Origin: Microbacterium kyungheense
GTDB taxonomy: Bacteria > Actinomycetota > Actinomycetes > Actinomycetales > Microbacteriaceae
Direction: 5' to 3'
Assembly (NCBI RefSeq): GCF_006783905.1
Contig: NZ_VFPE01000001.1
Location: 62,001-126,000, forward strand
DNA: 64,000 nt
Position numbers and translations under genes: made by a program. Under the pieces are notes generated by a model. It worked only from the letters and a program-made list of their open reading frames with translations. It did no database searches and was not told the origin of the DNA. Below, in pieces: positions 23,680 to 33,967 of the stretch. Position 1 is the first letter of the stretch. Each line of letters opens with the position of its first letter.

Positions 23680-24282
23680 TCAGGGCGCCGGGTACGGGTG
23701 CTCGGCGAGGAGCGCGGCCAGGTGCGCGCTGTTGCGCGCCAGGGTCGCGGTGGCGGAGGCGACCTCGTCGGGCGTCGAGCCGAGGTCGTTGTAGTCCACC
23801 GTGTGCATCGCCTCGCCGTTCCAGTACGTGCCCGCCTGTGCGGCGACGGTGAAGCCGACGTCGCCCAGCGCCTGGTACAGGTCGGCGGTGATCTTGTGCG
23901 CACCGTCCTCGTTGCCGACCACGCACGTCGCCGCGACCTTTCCGGTGAGGATCGGCCGGCCCGCGTCGTCGGTCTCGGACAGCTCGGCGTCGAGCCGCTC
24001 CAGCACTCGCTGGGCCACGCTGGACATGTGGCCCATCCAGGTGGGCGTCCCGAAGACGAGGATGTCGGCATCGAGCACGCGCCGCCGGATCGCGGGCCAC
24101 TCGTCGCCGTCGCCCATGTCGGCGAGGACGCCGGGCCGCACGTCGAAGTCGACGACGCGCAGCTGCTCGCCCGTGACCCCGTGCTCGCCGAGCGCGTCCA
24201 GCACCTGCTGGAGCAGCAGGTCGGTGCTCGAGGACTCCGGCGACGGCTTGAGGCTGCAGTTGAGTGCCAGTGCGGTGGTCAT
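23680..24282 (-). CDS. flavodoxin/NADPH-dependent FMN reductase-fold protein
   Basis: A 200-residue flavodoxin-fold protein. The FMN phosphate loop region is ALNCSLKPSPESSSTDLLLQ; ILVFGTPTWMGHMSSVAQRV gives the conserved T-P-T-W-x-G turn, and TCVVGNEDGAHKITADLYQA the G-N-E-D-G-A segment. It is NAD(P)H-dependent oxidoreductase-like (iron-sulfur flavoprotein/WrbA relatives). The ATG at 24282 fits a GGAG site; a GTG at 24288 overlapping the CBS-gene stop is the alternative. Likely translated together with the CBS protein. Confidence 0.82.
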   Translation of the reverse strand: MTTALALNCSLKPSPESSSTDLLLQQVLDALGEHGVTGEQLRVVDFDVRPGVLADMGDGDEWPAIRRRVLDADILVFGTPTWMGHMSSVAQRVLERLDAELSETDDAGRPILTGKVAATCVVGNEDGAHKITADLYQALGDVGFTVAAQAGTYWNGEAMHTVDYNDLGSTPDEVASATATLARNSAHLAALLAEHPYPAP

Positions 24283-24284
24283 GC

Positions 24285-24698
24285 TCACTCCGAGATCTCG
24301 GCGACGGTCTCGCCGGTGTCGGCCGGAGCAAGGGCGAGGGCGACGTCCGCCTGGCTGATGATGCCCACCAGGTCATGGCCGTCGATCACCGGAAGCCGGC
24401 GGATCTGATGCTGCTTCATCAGCTGCAGCGCCTCGTTCACGTCGTCGTCGGCGCCGATGGTGACGGGCTTGCCCTCGGCCAGCGAGCCGGCCGTCGTCGT
24501 GGCGGGGTCGCCGCCGTCGGCGAGGCACTTCACCACGATGTCGCGATCGGTGAGCATGCCCTTGAGCCGCTTGTCGTCACCGCAGATGGGCAGGGCGCCC
24601 ACATCCAGCGAGGCCATGAGCCTGGCGGCGTCGACGAGGGTGTCGTTCTCGCCCACGCAGCGGGGAGCGGTGGTCATGATGTCGCGTGCGACAGTCAT
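24285..24698 (-). CDS. CBS-domain pair protein
   Basis: A 137-residue protein consisting of two CBS motifs: ARDIMTTAPRCVGENDTLVD with ALPICGDDKRLKGMLTDRDI, and AEGKPVTIGADDDVNEALQL with RRLPVIDGHDLVGIISQADV. Such free-standing CBS pairs bind adenine nucleotides and act as energy sensors. ATG at 24698 with an AAGGAGGAAG site. Upstream ATGs lie in a non-conserved arginine-rich stretch. Confidence 0.87.
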   Translation of the reverse strand: MTVARDIMTTAPRCVGENDTLVDAARLMASLDVGALPICGDDKRLKGMLTDRDIVVKCLADGGDPATTTAGSLAEGKPVTIGADDDVNEALQLMKQHQIRRLPVIDGHDLVGIISQADVALALAPADTGETVAEISE

Positions 24699-24844
24699 CT
24701 TCTTCCTCCTTCGTCTCAGGTGACCGACGCTAGGCGCGCGGGCGCCGGCCCTGCAGGGGGTTGACAGGTTCTCGCGCAGGCGTGGGAGCACCCGTTCGTC
24801 AACCCCCTCGCCGGATCGCGCCGCCCGCGCGAGGGTGGAAGGCG

Positions 24845-25603
24845 ATGGACACCGTCGCGCACCTCCGACTCTCGCCGGGAGAGGTCCGGATCGGCACGTC
24901 GGGGTGGAGCTACGACCACTGGCGGGACGTGCTGTACCCCCGCGGCACCGGGTCGCGGAGGCTGGAGGAGTTCGCGCAGTCCTTCGACACCGTCGAGCTC
25001 AATTCGAGCTTCTACCACTGGCCGCGGCGGTCGTCGTTCGAGTCGTGGGCGAGCCGGGTGCCACCGGGCTTCCTCATGGCGGTCAAGGCGCCCCGGGGCC
25101 TCACGCACGCGCGCAAGCTCGCCTCAGCACAGGCGTGGTCCGATCGGCTCGCCGAGGGCAGTGCCGGGCTGGGCGAGGTGCGGGGCCCGCTGCTGCTGCA
25201 GCTGCCGCCCGACCTCGAGCGCGACGACGAGCGCCTCTCCGCCGCGCTCGATGCGATGCCACCGGACTGCCGCGTCGTCGTCGAGCTGCGCCACCCGTCG
25301 TGGGTGGCCGATGACGTCTTCGCGCTGCTGCAGGACCGGGATGCCGCGTACTGCGTGACCAGCGGAGCGCACATGCCGCTGGAGCCGAGGGTGACCACCG
25401 ACTTCGTGTACGTGCGGTTCCACGGCCCCGATCCCGAGCGGCTCTACGTCGGCAGCTACGACGACGCAGCGCTGGCCTGGTGGGCGGGGCGGATCGCCGA
25501 GTGGCGGGATGCCGGACTCGCGGTGCTGTGCTACTTCAACAACGACGGCGGCGGGGCCGCCGTGCGCGATGCCCGGCGGCTGCGCGACGAGATGCTGGGG
25601 TGA
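24845..25603 (+). CDS. DUF72 family protein (YecE-like)
   Basis: A 252-residue TIM-barrel protein of DUF72. Markers are VRIGTSGWSYDHWRDVLYPR, FDTVELNSSFYHWPRRSSFE, FLMAVKAPRGLTHARKL, RVVVELRHPSWVADD and the end VLCYFNNDGGGAAVRDARRL. Function not known; the fold resembles endonuclease IV/AP-type barrels. ATG at 24845 is where the homology begins. Confidence 0.85.
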   Translation: MDTVAHLRLSPGEVRIGTSGWSYDHWRDVLYPRGTGSRRLEEFAQSFDTVELNSSFYHWPRRSSFESWASRVPPGFLMAVKAPRGLTHARKLASAQAWSDRLAEGSAGLGEVRGPLLLQLPPDLERDDERLSAALDAMPPDCRVVVELRHPSWVADDVFALLQDRDAAYCVTSGAHMPLEPRVTTDFVYVRFHGPDPERLYVGSYDDAALAWWAGRIAEWRDAGLAVLCYFNNDGGGAAVRDARRLRDEMLG

Positions 25604-25702
25604 CGGGATCGGCCGGCGTGACCCGGGGCCATTTGTCGTTGCGCCCGCGAAATGGCGCCGCGCCTCACCGCCACGGCGGCGCGCGCAGGCCAGAATCGCC
25701 TC

Positions 25703-26512
25703 ATGACCAGACCCATCAGAGTCACCGTGTGGGGCGAGAACCGCCACGAGCAGCACGACGAGAGCGTCGCCCGGATCTACCCGGACGGCATGCACAACAC
25801 GATCGCCGAGGGCATCCGTGAGAACCTCGGCGAGGGTGCCGTCGTACGCACGGCCACGCTCGACGAACCCGACCACGGCCTCACCGAGGAGGTGCTGGCC
25901 GACACGGATGTGCTGACGTGGTGGGGACACGTGGCGCACGGCGAGGTGAGCGACGAGGTGGTCGAACGCGTCCACCGGCATGTGCTGTCGGGCATGGGCC
26001 TCATCGTGCTGCACTCGGGGCACTGGTCGAAGATCTTCGTGAAGCTCATGGGCACGAGCTGCACGTTGCGGTGGCGGTCTGACCACGACCGCGAACTCGT
26101 GTGGACGGTCGACCCGACGCATCCGATCGCCCAGGGCGTGCCGCATCCGATCGACATCCCCGAGCAGGAGATGTACGGCGAGTTCTTCGACATCCCGGCG
26201 CCCGACGAGCTCGTCTTCGTCAGCTCGTTCAGCGGGGGCGAGGTGTTCCGGTCGGGCTGCACGTTCCGCCGAGGACACGGTCGGATCTTCTACTTCAGCC
26301 CGGGCGACCAGGAGTACCCCGTGTACCACCACCGCGACGTGCGGCGCGTGATCGCGAACGGTGTCGCATGGGCCGTCAGCGACCGGGCGGAGCGGGCGCT
26401 GCCGACGCTGCTGCGGTACGAGACCGGCGAGTTCTTCCATGGCGCGGACTATGCGCACGCGGCTCCCGAGATCGCCGAGGCCCGTGCCGCCGCAGAGGTC
26501 CGCGACGCATGA
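25703..26512 (+). CDS. ThuA-domain protein (trehalose utilization-like)
   Basis: A 269-residue ThuA/glutamine-amidotransferase-like protein: [72 protein letters not shown] and [18 protein letters not shown]. ThuA is linked to disaccharide catabolism. The stop overlaps the start of the Gfo/Idh/MocA gene (ATGA at 26509-26512), so they form a sugar-derivative oxidation pair. ATG 25703 lies 7 bases beyond a weak ribosome site. Confidence 0.87.
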   Translation: MTRPIRVTVWGENRHEQHDESVARIYPDGMHNTIAEGIRENLGEGAVVRTATLDEPDHGLTEEVLADTDVLTWWGHVAHGEVSDEVVERVHRHVLSGMGLIVLHSGHWSKIFVKLMGTSCTLRWRSDHDRELVWTVDPTHPIAQGVPHPIDIPEQEMYGEFFDIPAPDELVFVSSFSGGEVFRSGCTFRRGHGRIFYFSPGDQEYPVYHHRDVRRVIANGVAWAVSDRAERALPTLLRYETGEFFHGADYAHAAPEIAEARAAAEVRDA

Positions 26513-27651
26513 CCTTCGCCGTGCTGCCCGCCGATGCGGGACGCGTCCGGGTCGTCGTCGTCGGCGCCGGCCCGATGGGGCGCGCGTGGCTGCACACGAT
26601 CGTCGCCGACGATGCGATCGAGCTCGTCGGCATCGCCGACCTCGCCGTCGACGTGGCAGACGATGCGGCAGGCGAGATCGGAATGGCGGCGCTGCCGACC
26701 GGACCCGACGGCGTCGAGCTCGCCCGCCGCACCGGCGCGCAGGCGATCGTCGATGTCACCGTTCCTGCCGCGCACCACCCTGTGACGCTCGCTGCGCTGC
26801 GCGCGGGCCTCCCGGTCCTCGGCGAGAAGCCGGCCGCCGCGACCGTCGCCGAGGCGCTCTCGCTCGCCGCCGCCGCCCAGCTGACCGGACAGCTGTTCAT
26901 GGTCAGCCAGTCGCGCCGGTACAACGACCACCTCTTCGCCGCGCGGGCGGCGGCGCAGCGGCTCGGACGTGCCGGCATCCTGTCGGTCGACTTCTTCAAG
27001 GCGCCGCACTTCGGCGGGTTCCGCGACGAGATGGCGAGCCCGCTGCTGCTGGACATGGCGATCCACCAGTTCGACATGGCGCGCTTCGTGCTGGGCGCCG
27101 ACCCGGTGTCGGTGCTGTGCGACGAGTACAACCCGGCCTGGAGCTGGTATGCCGGCGACGCGGCCGCGACGGCGGCCTTCGCGTTCGAAGGCGGCGAACG
27201 CTTCGTCTTCACCGGCAGCTGGTGCAGCCCCGGCCAGGAGACCTCGTGGAACGGGGCATGGCGCCTCTCTGCCGAGCGCGGCACCGTGCTGTGGGACGGC
27301 GACAATCCTCCGACGGTGGATGCCGGCGGCGACGGCGCCGGCGGGGCCGATGGTGCCGGGCGGGTGGCGGCGCCGGCCGCGCCCGGCGACGGTATCGCCG
27401 GATCGCTCCGGGAGTTCGCCGTGGCCTTGCGCACCGGTGCCGAGCCGATGGGGCGCGTGCACGAGAACATCCTGAGCCTCGCGATGGTGGAGGCGGCGAT
27501 GCTCAGTGCTCGGGAGGGACGCCGGGTGACGCTCGACGAGATCCTCGAGGCGTCGCTGGCCACGGCTCTCGGCGTCGAACGCGACCCCGAGGTGCGCGCG
27601 GTGATGGCCGGCTGGGCGTCCCCGCGGGATGCGCTGCGCGCCGGTGTCTGA
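26509..27651 (+). CDS. Gfo/Idh/MocA-family oxidoreductase
   Basis: A 380-residue NAD(P)-dependent sugar dehydrogenase of the Gfo/Idh/MocA family. The Rossmann motif is [20 protein letters not shown], followed by ELVGIADL; the lysine loop is [10 protein letters not shown] (E-K-P), and the substrate side has [20 protein letters not shown] and [16 protein letters not shown] Gly/Ala-rich insertion (about 270-300) precedes the C-terminal helices. Cotranslated with ThuA, which supports action on a sugar or cyclitol. The substrate is unknown. Confidence 0.88.
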   Translation: MTFAVLPADAGRVRVVVVGAGPMGRAWLHTIVADDAIELVGIADLAVDVADDAAGEIGMAALPTGPDGVELARRTGAQAIVDVTVPAAHHPVTLAALRAGLPVLGEKPAAATVAEALSLAAAAQLTGQLFMVSQSRRYNDHLFAARAAAQRLGRAGILSVDFFKAPHFGGFRDEMASPLLLDMAIHQFDMARFVLGADPVSVLCDEYNPAWSWYAGDAAATAAFAFEGGERFVFTGSWCSPGQETSWNGAWRLSAERGTVLWDGDNPPTVDAGGDGAGGADGAGRVAAPAAPGDGIAGSLREFAVALRTGAEPMGRVHENILSLAMVEAAMLSAREGRRVTLDEILEASLATALGVERDPEVRAVMAGWASPRDALRAGV

Positions 27652-27728
27652 GCTATGTCGCCGCGGCGATCCGGCATGGCGGGCCGCAGCCCCGGCGAGA
27701 GACCCGTCGGCCGAACGGCCTGCGGGCA

Positions 27729-29129
27729 TCAGCTGCGCAGTGCGATCTGATCCTGTCGCCTGACCGGCGATCTGGTGGCGGGTCGCCACCGCGCTTCGGC
27801 GTCCCACCACGACGGGCCGCGCACATGTGGAGCTCCGTCGACCATGCGGATCTGCCAGCCGCCGGTGTCGATGGTGCGGTGGTGGAATCAGCACAGCAGC
27901 ACTCCGTTGTCGGTGTGTGTCGGCCCGCCCCGGGAATGCTCCTGGACGTGGTGGATCTCGCACCACTGCGGCGGCACGTCGCATCCGGGGATCAGGCACT
28001 CGCCGTCTCGGAGAGTGATCGCCCGCCGCTGATGGTGGGTGAAGATCCGGTCGAGCGTCCCGATCGACAAGATGCGGCCGCTCTCGCCCGTCACCACTCG
28101 CTGCACCGCACCCGCACACGCGAGATGACGAGCCGCAGCGATCGAGATCGGCACGTCGTCGCCGGGCAGATGTGCGTAGCCGCTCCCCGACGCGAGGTCT
28201 TCTTCCCGCACGTGCACCACCAAGGTCGGGGCCGCACCGCCCAGCATCGGCAGCTGTCCCGACGACGAAGCCGCCCCCAGCAGCACCGCCAACTCGTCAT
28301 GCCGCCTCTGCGCGGCCGTCCGCGTGTCCGCAGCGGCCTCGACGGGCCCGTCTGGCTCAGCCGCCTCGGCGAAGCACGGCGCTGGATCGTTCGCCTTCGG
28401 GTTCAGCACACTGTCGAACCCGAGTTGCAGCTGAGCCGCGACCTCGGGCAACAGGGCGCCCCGCAGCGGCACCAGCCCGTCCGCACCTTGTCGGCCGATG
28501 GTCAGCCCGCGCTTGCGCATCGCCCGCGTCTCGGCGGGCTCGGCGCCGTCCGGATCGAGGAACGCCGCCCACACCTGCGCCATCGCTCGCAGTTCATCGG
28601 CTGACACCGGCCCCGCCTCACTGCCCCGAGCCGCGGACGCGAGTTCGACGTCGGCAGCCAGAAGTGCTTCACGCCCCACCAGGCTGCCCCGGAACACCGA
28701 GGTCACCGCCGCGATCCCGTCGAGCCCGGCATCTCCGGCCACGAGCGCATCGCGCATCGCGGGGAACTGGGGTGGCAGCGTCTCACCCGTCGACGGCGCC
28801 GTCGACCGGCGGACCGCCTTCGCCGCCGTCACGACGTCGGCTGCCGTCCGGCCCGAGACGCGCGTGGCCCGTTGCACGAGCTCGCCCAGGTTGCGGCATC
28901 CATAGCGCGTCGTCACCCGGTCCGCGTGCGGGGCCGTCTCGTCGCGCTCGACGATCACCGCGGTCGCCTCGACCACCACAGCCTCGGCCAGGCGCCGGAT
29001 GCGTGCGGCAGCCGCGAGGGCGCTCAGCACGTCGGCATCGCCTGCACCCCGCAGTGCTTCGCAGCCCGACGCACTCAGACCTGCGAGTGCATCGCCGAGC
29101 TCGGCGAGAGCATCGGCGAGGTGTGTCAT
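27729..29129 (-). pseudogene. DUF222/HNH endonuclease gene with in-frame TGA
   Basis: The frame would give 466 residues: DUF222 (about 1-380) and a C-terminal HNH nuclease. The HNH core reads CEIHHVQEHSRGGPTHTDNG VLLC, then TGA at 27888-27890 where the family has Trp (C-W-F-H-H), then FHHRTIDTGGWQIRM and a normal tail ending at TGA 27729. So a TGG-to-TGA change stops translation after residue 413 and removes the last metal/DNA-binding His and the C-terminus. The part before the stop is otherwise normal. Start ATG 29129 follows an AGAAT -10-like box by few bases and is probably leaderless. Sequencing error, pseudogene or stop readthrough remain possible. Confidence 0.75.
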
Positions 29130-29316
29130 GAGTCGATTCTGGCGAGGGGTTACGACATCGAAATGCCCAGATCCCACAGAGTTTTCCACCTGTGGACAAC
29201 CCCGAGTCCGCCGTCCGGACCGGCCGCTGGGGAGGAGGTGCGCACGCCGCGGGATGCCGGTGTCGGGGGCGGGGCGTAGCATCCCGAGCGGACGACCCAG
29301 CGAACGGAGCCGTGGC

Positions 29317-30129
29317 ATGACAGCGAACGTCGACCGGGCGGCCGCGCTGCTCGCCCTGCACCAGGGCCGCGGCTTCGTCATCCCGAACGTGTGGGATGCC
29401 GGAACCGCGCGCATCCTCGAACAGCAGGGCTTCGTGGCCATCGCGACGACCAGCGCCGGCATCGCGTGGTCGTGCGGAATCCCCGACGGCGGACCGCTGA
29501 GCGTGGACACGATGTTCGCCCGCGTGGCCGAGATCGTCGCCGCGGTGGACGTGCCGGTATCGGCCGACCTCGAGGCGGGGTACGGCGACACGCCATCCGA
29601 GGTCGGGGCGACCGTCGCACGGGCCGTGTCGCTCGGCATCGTCGGCGCCAACATCGAGGACGCGGCAGGTGGTCGGCTGTTCGACGTCGACACGGCGACG
29701 GCGCGTCTCGCGGCGGCGCGGGGTGCGGCATCCACGGGTTCGTTCGTGCTCAACGCGCGCACCGACGCGTTCTTCGTCGGCGGGGTCGACGATCCGTTCG
29801 CCGAGACGGTGTCGCGAGCGCGGCGCTACCTCGACGCGGGAGCCGACTGCATCTTCGTCCCCGGCGTGCGCGATGCCGAGACCATCCGGCGGCTCGTCGA
29901 CGAGATCGGGGCGCCGGTCAACATGGTCGCGGGACTGACGGCGCCGGTGATCGACGCGCCGACGCTGTTCTCGCTCGGCGTGACACGGGTGAGCGTCGGG
30001 GGCAGCATCGCCCGCGCCGCCTTCAGCGCCGTCGAGCAGGCCGGCCGCGAGCTGCTCGAGCACGGCACGCTCGGGTTCCTCGACGGCGCCGTGTCGTACG
30101 CCGGTCTGCAGCAGCGCTTCGGCGCCTGA
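29317..30129 (+). CDS. isocitrate lyase/PEP-mutase family protein
   Basis: A 270-residue TIM-barrel enzyme of the PEP-mutase/isocitrate lyase superfamily: FVIPNVWDAGTARILEQQGF, FVAIATTSAGIAWSCGIPDG, PVSADLEAGYGDTPSEVGAT, GANIEDAAGGRLFDV, NARTDAFFVGG and ADCIFVPGVRDAETIRRLVD. Metal-binding acids are in DLEAGYG and IED. The likely reaction is C-C or C-P bond cleavage of a 2-hydroxy- or oxo-acid; the exact one is unknown. It ends just before a large palindromic block that separates it from the convergent MFS gene. Confidence 0.87.
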   Translation: MTANVDRAAALLALHQGRGFVIPNVWDAGTARILEQQGFVAIATTSAGIAWSCGIPDGGPLSVDTMFARVAEIVAAVDVPVSADLEAGYGDTPSEVGATVARAVSLGIVGANIEDAAGGRLFDVDTATARLAAARGAASTGSFVLNARTDAFFVGGVDDPFAETVSRARRYLDAGADCIFVPGVRDAETIRRLVDEIGAPVNMVAGLTAPVIDAPTLFSLGVTRVSVGGSIARAAFSAVEQAGRELLEHGTLGFLDGAVSYAGLQQRFGA

Positions 30130-30214
30130 ATCCCGGGGCCTGGCCCGCCTGGGCGACGCCGCTTCGCGGTGCTGGGGCGTCGCGCGGGTATCCCCCGTTG
30201 CGCGGCATCCCGAT

Positions 30215-30330
30215 CCTCAACTGAGGACGCGCGCCGAGATGCGGGGCCGATACGGCGTACCGGTCCGCATCTCGGCGCTGGTCCTCGTTTGAGGACGCGC
30301 CTCGCCGGAGGGCGTGCCTCAACTGAGGAC
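30215..30330. repeat. multi-unit palindromic intergenic element
   Basis: An inner perfect 14-bp stem GCGCCGAGATGCGG (30231-30244) / CCGCATCTCGGCGC (30265-30278) is flanked by three short hairpin units: CCTCAACTGAGGAC at 30215-30228, GTCCTCGTTTGAGGAC at 30281-30296 and CCTCAACTGAGGAC at 30317-30330. Outer GAGGAC (30223-30228) can also pair with GTCCTC (30281-30286). It lies between convergent genes and may end transcription both ways. Confidence 0.65.
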
Positions 30331-30340
30331 ACGCCTCGGG

Positions 30341-32041
<1,701 letters not shown>

Positions 32042-32683
32042 TCAGCGCCGGCTGGACGTCAGCGCGGTCTGCGTGCTGAAGAGGTCGCGCGCCGCGCCGA
32101 TGCGTCGCTCGAAGATCTTTATGAAGCTGCCGGCGTCATCCGTGCCGAGGAACTCGCCGGCGGCGGAGCGGACGACCGCGCCCACGATCTGCGCGGCCAC
32201 CTCGGCGCGCAGGTCTCCCGGCTGGAGGCGCTCTCGCTGCTCGATGAGCTGCGCGTCGTAGCGCTCGCCGTCGGCGCCGAGCTCGAGCATGCGCCCGAGC
32301 AGCCGAGGCTCCTTCTCGACAGCGCGGAACAGGTCGTGCACGGTGTCGGGGGCGATGTCGAGGGCGCGCCAGCGCTCCTCGGCGAGCACGGCCAGATCGG
32401 TCAGCAGGTTCGCCGACAGGCCCGGCCCGTCGGAGCCGCCGGCGACGAAGCGGGCGACGGCGGCGGCATCCGCTCTCTCGATCGGGACGCCGAGCACGGC
32501 GTCGTCCTTCGAGGCGAAGTAGTTGAAGAACGTGCGACGAGAGACGTCGGCCTCGGCGCAGAGCTCTTCGACGGTGAAGCCGGCGAGCCCGTGCTCAGCG
32601 GTGAATCGCCGTGCGGCGCGGATGAGAGCGCGCGTCGTCTCGGCGCGGCGCCTCTCACGCAGTCCGTCTGCACTATCTGTCAC
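32042..32683 (-). CDS. TetR-family transcriptional regulator
   Basis: A 213-residue TetR-type repressor with a clear N-terminal helix-turn-helix (RRAETTRALIRAARRFTAEH, GFTVEELCAEADVSRRTFFN, YFASKDDAVLG). The ligand-binding half is unspecific. It starts (GTG 32683) one base after the preceding gene's stop. AGTGCA and ACTGCA half-sites at about 32688-32702 lie just before the start and could be the operator for this gene and the MFS gene. Confidence 0.88.
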   Translation of the reverse strand: MTDSADGLRERRRAETTRALIRAARRFTAEHGLAGFTVEELCAEADVSRRTFFNYFASKDDAVLGVPIERADAAAVARFVAGGSDGPGLSANLLTDLAVLAEERWRALDIAPDTVHDLFRAVEKEPRLLGRMLELGADGERYDAQLIEQRERLQPGDLRAEVAAQIVGAVVRSAAGEFLGTDDAGSFIKIFERRIGAARDLFSTQTALTSSRR

Positions 32684-32684
32684 A

Positions 32685-33815
32685 TCATGCAGTTTTGCAC
32701 TGAACGACTAATCGTGCAAAGCGGCCACCACTGGAGGCGCGCGGCTGCAGCTCGGGCAGCACCGTCGTGCGCCGGACCGGCAGTCGCTGGCCGCTGGCGA
32801 GGCGATCGACCATCATCTCCACGGCGAGCCGGCCGATGTCCTGCTTCGGTGGCCGCAGGGCGGTGATCGGCGGCTCGGCGCTCTCGGCGACCTCGTCGTC
32901 GTACGCGACGATCGCGAGGTCGCCGGGGATCGCCCAGCCGTGGTCGAGCGCGTACTGCTCCAGCAGCACGGCCTGCGGGTCGTTGTGGATGAGGAGAGCA
33001 GTGGTGGCGGTCTCGCGGCACCGCCGCAGCACGTCGGCGATGAGCTCCTCGCGCGCGACCCCGTCGAGCGCATCGAGGGTCGCGTCGACGTCGACGAGGC
33101 AGTCGAGCCCCAGCTCGGAGACCGCACGGTCCCAGCCGCGCCGCAGCTGCCACGAGGTCGGAGATCCCTCGGAGGTGAGGATGCCGACACGCCGATGCCC
33201 GAGCGACTCCAGGTGCGCGGCGGCCAGCGAGCCGCCGAAGACGTGGTCGGTCGTCACCCACTCCAGGCTCGTGAGTGCGAGCGCCGACGGCACGCGCCGC
33301 TCGGCCAGGACGACGGGGATCGGCAGCGCCTCGAGCCAGTGCAGCAGCGCGCGTCCGTCCGGACCCAGTGTCTCGGGCGCCACGATGAGCCCGTGCAGGC
33401 TGCCGGACTCGACGAGCGAGGAGATCTGCCGGCGCTGGTCGTCGACAGAGTAGCTCGCCCCTCGAAGGATCAGCTGCACGCCGAGCTCGGTGGCCGCTGC
33501 ACGCGCGCCGATGATGATGTGCGGCCAGTAGTAGCTCAGCGACGGCACGATCATGCCGACGCGATAGCGGATGCCGCGTTCCGGGGCGCCGGGGACGCTG
33601 GTGTCGAGCCGGCTGCGCAGCGTCGCGCCACCGTGCACGCGGGTGACGAGGCCCCGGTCGGCGAGGTGGGCGATGTCCCGCCGGATCGTGAGCTCCGACA
33701 CACCCAGTTCGCGCGCGAGGTCGGCCACCCGCACCGAACCGCTGCGGCGCAGCTCGTCCAGGATGTGCTCGCGACGCGAGAGGCCGAAGGTGGGCGGCTC
33801 GGAAGACTGCTCCAT
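32685..33815 (-). CDS. DeoR/LacI chimeric sugar-type repressor
   Basis: A 376-residue regulator that joins a DeoR-type N-terminal winged helix (about 10-70: REHILDELRRSGSVRVADLA, RELGVSELTIRRDIAHLADR, GLVTRVHGGATL) to a LacI-type periplasmic-binding domain (about 85-365: RVGMIVPSLSYYWPHIIIGA, HLESLGHRRVGILTSEGSPT, ALLIHNDPQAVLLEQYAL, DLAIVAYDDEVAESAEPPIT). Such hybrids usually sense a sugar. It is divergent from the large secreted GH59 gene, which it probably controls through the phased GTTC repeats upstream. ATG 33815 begins the conserved helix-turn-helix. Confidence 0.85.
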   Translation of the reverse strand: MEQSSEPPTFGLSRREHILDELRRSGSVRVADLARELGVSELTIRRDIAHLADRGLVTRVHGGATLRSRLDTSVPGAPERGIRYRVGMIVPSLSYYWPHIIIGARAAATELGVQLILRGASYSVDDQRRQISSLVESGSLHGLIVAPETLGPDGRALLHWLEALPIPVVLAERRVPSALALTSLEWVTTDHVFGGSLAAAHLESLGHRRVGILTSEGSPTSWQLRRGWDRAVSELGLDCLVDVDATLDALDGVAREELIADVLRRCRETATTALLIHNDPQAVLLEQYALDHGWAIPGDLAIVAYDDEVAESAEPPITALRPPKQDIGRLAVEMMVDRLASGQRLPVRRTTVLPELQPRASSGGRFARLVVQCKTA

Positions 33816-33837
33816 GATCGACTCAGCGTACAGATGT

Positions 33838-33871
33838 GTTCGAATGCGTTCAAGGATGAACGAATCTGTTC
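33838..33871. promoter_or_regulatory. 10-bp phased GTTC operator
   Basis: GTTC occurs at 33838 and 33848, its complement GAAC at 33858 and GTTC again at 33868: four sites at exact 10-bp steps, on one face of the helix. The block includes TTCA...TGAA and lies between the DeoR/LacI regulator and the GH59 gene. DeoR-family proteins bind such repeats, so this is the likely operator for both. Confidence 0.55.
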
Positions 33872-33967
33872 GGTTTGCTACCGGCATCCCTCGTCAAAGG
33901 GCAGGATTTCGCTGCGGGCACGTGGTCGTGCCCGATCTGCATGCCAGCGCCCGAAGGAGAAGTGCAC

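Noticed and set aside
27888-27890. TGA in the HNH gene as a selenocysteine codon
   Set aside because: The family has Trp here, no SECIS-like hairpin follows, and no selenoprotein genes are in the window.
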